60,000 nt of DNA from Lineus longissimus (taxonomy: Eukaryota > Nemertea > Pilidiophora > Heteronemertea > Lineidae), in assembly GCF_910592395.1 (NCBI RefSeq), contig NC_088308.1, positions 5,024,001 through 5,084,000 of the forward strand. Reading direction: 5' to 3'. Position numbers and translations under genes: made by a program. Within the stretch, counting starts at the first letter, position 1, and every line of letters starts with the position of its first letter. The notes under the pieces are model-generated. The model worked only from the letters and a program-made list of their open reading frames with translations, was not told where the DNA came from and ran no database searches. Positions 55,301 to 60,000 of the stretch are shown here, one piece after another.

Positions 55301-58300
55301 TTCATATTGCTCCATTAAGAGACATCTGACCTATAAATATTAACTTCACATCTCTGGTTAGAAAACCCTCCCTGCCATAGAGTACAGCAGCCCATTTCTT
55401 CATCACTGCCCCACCCAAGTCTGAACCCAACCCCTAAAGGAGGCAGACAACGATCATCATAGCGGCCATATTCATTCGTCAATAACCTGGATCCGGCTCT
55501 GAACACATGTTACCATGACGCTGCTGGCATAGTGATTGGCAACAACGTATTCCTTGAACACAACAACACAGGCAGCATTTGAAGGAAAAAACAAGGACAA
55601 GACGTGCTCAGCAAATGAATGCAGCTATCTTTCAGTTTCCATTGCAGATGGTAATCTCCACTTACTCATGGGCTCAAGCTAAGCTTACACCAGACCAGTT
55701 TGCATTGGGAGGATTTGGTTCTTCCAACTTCTGGTTGGTTTATTTACTACTATGAATGTTGCAAAAATTATTGACAGTCAATACCGCTGCAACCATCTTT
55801 TCAATGTATCACCCAGTGACATCATCAAGCAATTGGCATCGACTTCCACTCCATAACTACTCCCACGCCTGCTGAACTTTGCTCCACGACATACATCATA
55901 GTGATTACTAAGTGGTAAACTCCCAAAACAAGGAATAAAAGTCAATATTTCTGAGCAAAGTATAAGAAGGATGTACACTGGCTGTTATGACTATGAACAT
56001 AATTGTAATCTCATACTAGTCATCAATGTAGCGGTACAGTTATTGTGAAATGCCAAACCCCACCCGGATGACAACATCGTACAAAACACTGACAATTTAT
56101 TGAAAAGAAATGAATTCCCTGAACTGTAAAACCAGGATATTACAATCCTTCTGAACTGAATATCTCCCATGCACAATCAAGGTCCTTCACATGGTATGAG
56201 CTACTGTGATGACAACAGCTGTTTCCATGACCACATGAGCTAGACCATGCAATCTAGACATGGAAGCAGTATACTACTTGAAGTTGTCAAGGAATCTGCA
56301 CGGATATTGTCCATTTTTATCTTCAATCAATGGGATCTAGTCATGCATGTTTTCAACTTAGTAGTCTGTACCGCTGTTGTACCGGTAGGCCTATTTCAAG
56401 CTAGTTGCATCCAAAGTTTTGAAAGAACAGAGAGAGTTGAAAATAAGGTACCTGTGGTGAAGGGTATGTTTTGAAGTATAAAAAATCCCTGGGCTTGACT
56501 GAAAGATGGGGGTCTATTTGCCATGAGAAGGGTGACACACTCTAATATGAGGTATTATTTTTAAAGGGTAGCCTATTTAGTAAGTGTGCCAATGATGAAA
56601 ATCCAGGCCGTACCAGCCACAGACAGATAGCGAGCAAATCCTGGGCTGACCATTAAATAGTTACACTGAATAGCACTTATCATGTGTATGGCAATCACTT
56701 GCAATCAGTCTGTTAGGACAGGCAAGCTCTTCTCTAAGCTGCAACATGAAATACAGCACTCAATGACAGAGTTGTAACCAGAACCATTGAATCTACACTA
56801 AACTGGTATGCCTTCATGGAACATGACACAGCATGTTGCTGGCTTATTGGTTTCTTCTTTGCAACATGATCATCTTCGTGTTCAGGATAAATGTCATTGG
56901 TTAAAGCTACAGATCAAAAGGAGGACTGGATACATTCTTTCGATAATATACCATTCAAGCTACTACTACAGCTTACGATACTTTGGAAACAATTACACAA
57001 AATTATTTTGATTCAATTATTACTTTACTGGAAAACAAAAAGTAATCATAGCGCTCTTGTCCCATTGCTCTTTGATTGATGAACTTATTATTTTTATGAC
57101 AGCCTGTGATGTGTGACAAAGATAAGACTCAGACCCCACCAGCGACAGATGGTCCCATTGATAACTATGATACCTCTTTTTATCAAGTGCATTTTTTAAT
57201 TTTTGGAATTGGTCATGGCATAATTGAAAATATCATTGTACAACCAGTGGCAGGTCTTAAGGAGAGGCAGCTGGACTTGCTTACTTAAGGATGTTTATAT
57301 TCAATGCAACAATAACTATCAAGAGTGTTTTTTTGATGACCTACTTTTTTCTTCTGTGAAGCTAATAATGTCCTCTTCTTGCAGTTGAATACCTATAATA
57401 AGGTTGACATCATCTTGCCATACATTTCCGACATATTTTAGTTTAGTACATGACTTCACTACATAATGATGACAGAATTGATATGTGGAACAAAGGCCAA
57501 AACACCTTCAGTCAAATGAAGATCGGACAGTCAAAACTGACAAAAGTGAATCAGACATTTCTGTTTTTCTTTGTATTGGTGGACGCCATGTTGTTTTAAA
57601 ATTGGATGTGTCCATGATGGGTATCAATAACCTGATAATAAAATGGAAAATTTTCACTGAGTCTCCAATCATTCTTTTGCGTGACAAAGCCAAATCATTA
57701 AGTTGACAAATAAAGCAACAAAACTTAAATAAATCAACTTTCCGACAATAACCATATAAAATGTACATGGAATATGCAATGAATTTACAATCAAACAGTC
57801 ATATTGTTCCAGAAGCCTACCTCAACCAAAAGTGAAAATTACCCGGAACATAGCAAATAATGCAACATTGAATGCACTAAGTGTAGACAGCCAATCTACT
57901 CCTAATCGAACTACACGATAATGGGTGTCTGGAGTTTCAATTAATTTCTATTTCTATCCATACTTCAGAACACAGAGCTTGATTTTCCATTTTCCATCCA
58001 TGTGTATGTGATGTGTATAATCATTGCAGTTTCTTGCAAACTGCTATATTAGGTGACACAACAGAATATGCAAAGTCTAAATCTCCCCTAGTCAGTGCCA
58101 CGCGGTACTTTCAACTAGTCTGAAATAGTGAAATGGCCAAGTGTAGTGCAGAATTTGCCCTCCCTGGTTTCCACTGACATGACTGAACGGTTTCAGGGTT
58201 AGGCTTAAGGGAATGAATCTGTTAGAAAGCACTTACCCTTGCATGATAACATCCTGGTAGATGACCTTCTCTCTCAGAGCAAATGTGGGCACATCCAATT

Positions 58301-59227
58301 GGAGGATGTTACCGCCCTCGGTACCGATGAGTAGGGTCTCTGCATCTGAGGTGAGGCAACAGACAGAGACTTGGCTTTGGTGGCTGTAAGATACAAAATA
58401 TCATAACAATCAGACATCTTTTAAAATTTCCCATAAAACATCCAATCCAATCAAGGCATTTAAGTACACCTTATGAAATCATCAATAAAGAGGGACCTGG
58501 TGGAGTGTTTTTCTTCTTGCAATAAAACTCTTGACAACCAAACTATTTTCATCCAGTATTCTCATGAAAATCGAAACTTCTGGATACCAGTGAAGAATAT
58601 CTAGTCAAGTCCCACACCTTACTTTCAAATTGATAGATATTTTCATAAAATCACACATACCCTTCTTCAGCACCAACACTGCATTTCTTCACTTCCTCCA
58701 AGACTGTTGCATTATCCTTGACGTTTATCTCCCACAGATGCAGGTGGTTATCCACATCAATGCTGATCAGGCGACCCTGGAAAAGACGTGATTGAGACCC
58801 TGGAGATTGGCATCACAAAGTACTGGTGAACTTCTCACGACGACACGCATGCCGCCCTTTTCATATGACACTGTTTCCCGTTATGCTGGTTGCGAGATGA
58901 CCATACCATTATCAAACTACAGCATTGGGTGACTTAGAAATATCTCCCATGAATCATTCATTATTGAGAAAATACTTTTAGCCTTTTCTAACAGCTTTTT
59001 AACAAAGAACATGAGTGCTTCAGTGGTATCAAGAAGACTGGTTTTTATCATTTCCTGAAGGTATACATTTATAAGGTTGCATCTTACTAAAGACAACAAA
59101 CAAGACATTTGTATTAGTCGTCATTACATACCATACCATACATACCTGATCTGGCAGGAAGTAGAGGTTCTTGACCGCAGACCCATTCTCATGGGTTCCG
59201 TACAATTCAACACCAGGGGCGCCATAA
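28332..59227 (-). CDS. l(2)gl: Lethal(2) giant larvae homologue (LLGL), 20 exons, 5' end beyond the window
   Basis: A cortical WD40 protein of the Scribble polarity module, regulated by aPKC/Par6 and linked to myosin II and exocytosis. Exons in transcript order: 59227-59146, 58776-58661, 58383-58237, 53539-53467, 49195-48964, 38686-38635, 37576-37413, 37210-36993, 36301-36234, 36058-35908, 35563-35235, 34989-34702, 34489-34209, 33861-33745, 33505-33242, 32931-32616, 32377-32228, 31988-31825, 30491-30388, 28421-28332. All phases agree: 1134 residues plus stop. About 60 N-terminal residues, by comparison with LLGL1, are off the end. Diagnostic blocks: YGAPGVELYG, GNQQLESLDW, GPFPCKAINKILW is spelled across two exons, [95 protein letters not shown] and LRHRAPVISISVLD. 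A Lys/Glu/Ala-rich insert of about 90 residues follows the aPKC region. The tail is Ser/Thr-rich. Tomosyn (STXBP5) was excluded: no R-SNARE-like C-terminus. Confidence 0.95.
30515..30768 (-). mobile_element. tRNA-derived SINE in the l(2)gl intron 30492-31824
   Basis: On the minus strand it begins GGGTTGTTCCAATGGTAAG and has the B-box GGGTTCGACTCCC (complement 30682-30694). It then has a GTGATAGAGAGAGTAA block and a GCTACGCGGTTGGAGAGTTG block, both shared in order with the copy at 18180-18329. Same family, diverged. It lies in the same direction as l(2)gl. Confidence 0.7.
32965..33046. repeat. Perfect 41-bp tandem duplication in an l(2)gl intron
   Basis: The 41 bases at 32965-33005 are repeated without change at 33006-33046. 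The unit contains CAGTACAAAGCAGGCATAAA. Perfect identity suggests a recent event or an assembly artefact. It lies in the intron between the exons 33505-33242 and 32931-32616, and affects no splice site. Confidence 0.9.
34513..34532. repeat. (TCAA)n microsatellite
   Basis: About five TCAA units sit in the l(2)gl intron, some 20 bp upstream (in transcript direction) of the acceptor for the exon 34489-34209. It is therefore in or next to the branch-point region. Confidence 0.85.
42668..42694. repeat. Perfect 11-bp inverted repeat with 5-base loop
   Basis: CTAATGCATTA, five bases (TTCTA), then TAATGCATTAG. The core TAATGCATTA is itself palindromic and resembles POU/homeodomain octamer half sites (ATGCAT and TAAT). 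A regulatory site is possible but unproven. Confidence 0.6.
43448..43525 (+). mobile_element. Possible tRNA-like SINE fragment in the large l(2)gl intron
   Basis: An A-box-like GCTGTCTAGCCAGCTAAGAGT stretch is split here as GCTGTCTAGCCAG then CTAAGAGT. It is followed after about 40 bases by GTTTCAAACCC (43512-43522), B-box type. The pattern is weak and no second copy was recognised. Confidence 0.3.
49196..53466 (-). other. l(2)gl intron, 4.3 kb
   Basis: No conserved coding sequence, RNA gene or clear repeat was recognised on either strand. A 154-codon plus-strand frame at 49058-49522 overlaps the exon 49195-48964 antisense and looks like a shadow of it. Confidence 0.6.
53540..58236 (-). other. 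l(2)gl intron, 4.7 kb
   Basis: No conserved exon was recognised. A short (ATTC)n microsatellite lies at about 54536-54556. The rest is AT-rich unique-looking sequence. Confidence 0.6.
54536..54556. repeat. (ATTC)n microsatellite
   Basis: Five tandem ATTC units run into a T-rich stretch, within an l(2)gl intron. Confidence 0.85.
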
Positions 59228-60000
59228 CTTAACTCTGGTTAAGGATTAGTGCTATTTCACCCAATGGTAGGAGAGTGCCAGCCTTAATACTGCATGGTCA
59301 AAAGTTTCTATCAAAGCTACATAATATGAAAACCTTCCAATATTGAGATATGTTATCCAACACCATTTATTATGATAGGCTACATTTCAATTCAGCCTCA
59401 AACTGGCTACTAGTAGAGCCTAACTTATTGCAAGCAATGACTATGTCGATACATTTTGCTTACAATATTTGTCAGCCTCTCTGGAATTCTGAAGACAGTC
59501 AGGCATGCCAGGTCCAGATTGGCCAGCATACAAGGGTAAGATTGATCAACAGTTGAGTCAGCCGATCCCAGCACGCTATCTGGCTAGTAAAATAAATCAC
59601 CCTCAGTTTGCCATAATGTGCAGCTCTAAATCTTCCACAGGCTCATCAGCATCACCCAAGAGGGCTCTGAATGGATTAACAAACAGAAACCTTGGCGATG
59701 CAGTCGCAGTTAAATCGACACTGACATGAAACTTGGATTAGCAAATATTTCTATGTCGGTTCCAACGTAATATGATGAGACCAACAACATATTCCTGTAG
59801 AAATAGTATGGATCAGTTTACAGATGATATACCGTCAACTTGGTCAAGCTGAAATGAGATAATGCACTTGCTTCTCGGTGCAGACAGATGCTCGAGAAAA
59901 TAACGCTAACCATTTTATTTAGCCAAATAACATGAGACTGAGCGACCGTGAATCATCTCGTTCATCATTTTCATTATCGAATGTCAGATGGGGATGATGA
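59228..60000 (-). other. l(2)gl intron running off the window
   Basis: The exon at 59227-59146 starts one base before a conserved Tyr codon (YGAPGVEL), so a split codon joins it to an upstream exon. No frame encoding the expected preceding block (AIGT..G..K in LLGL) is visible up to base 60000. The first coding exons therefore lie outside. An alternative acceptor a few bases upstream (near 59234) would shift this boundary slightly. Confidence 0.6.

Overview
This is an intron-rich stretch of an animal nuclear genome. Spliced genes have short exons with GT/AG boundaries, AATAAA signals, tRNA-derived SINEs and kilobase introns. There are no operons or bacterial features. Protein similarity and the frequent ACATGTACATG-type sequence suit a marine invertebrate (lophotrochozoan or deuterostome), but the species cannot be named from this window.

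Three conserved genes account for the coding content. (1) 2203-9143, plus strand: a complete 17-exon long-chain acyl-CoA synthetase of the ACSL1/5/6 type, 682 aa. (2) 14513-20273, plus strand: a complete 11-exon orthologue of human C17orf75 (Njmu-R1), 445 aa, reported as a WDR11/FAM91A1 complex member in vesicle capture at the trans-Golgi. (3) 59227-28332, minus strand: lethal(2) giant larvae (LLGL), the cortical polarity protein. Twenty exons including the stop codon are present; about 60 N-terminal codons lie beyond base 60000. I read every exon by eye, and splice phases agree at every junction.

Layout: 1-2191 upstream and 5' leader of the ACSL gene; 2.2-9.1 kb ACSL; 9.1-14.2 kb probable long ACSL 3' UTR or spacer with a 220-bp fold-back element; 14.2-21.2 kb C17orf75; 21.2-25.6 kb repeat-rich spacer between two convergent genes (a 159-bp tandem repeat, a minisatellite of about 120 bp with an inverted copy, and a CpG-richer block with a perfect CRE); 25.6-60 kb l(2)gl with a 2.7-kb 3' UTR and introns up to 10.3 kb.

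The genes do not form a pathway: one is fatty-acid activation, one Golgi trafficking, one cell polarity. C17orf75, LLGL1 and LLGL2 all lie on human chromosome 17, so the pairing here may reflect old linkage. No wholly new system was found. The best leads are the altered aPKC phospho-motif in Lgl, the single ACSL gate exon, the two-strand-open tandem repeat, and the fold-back element.
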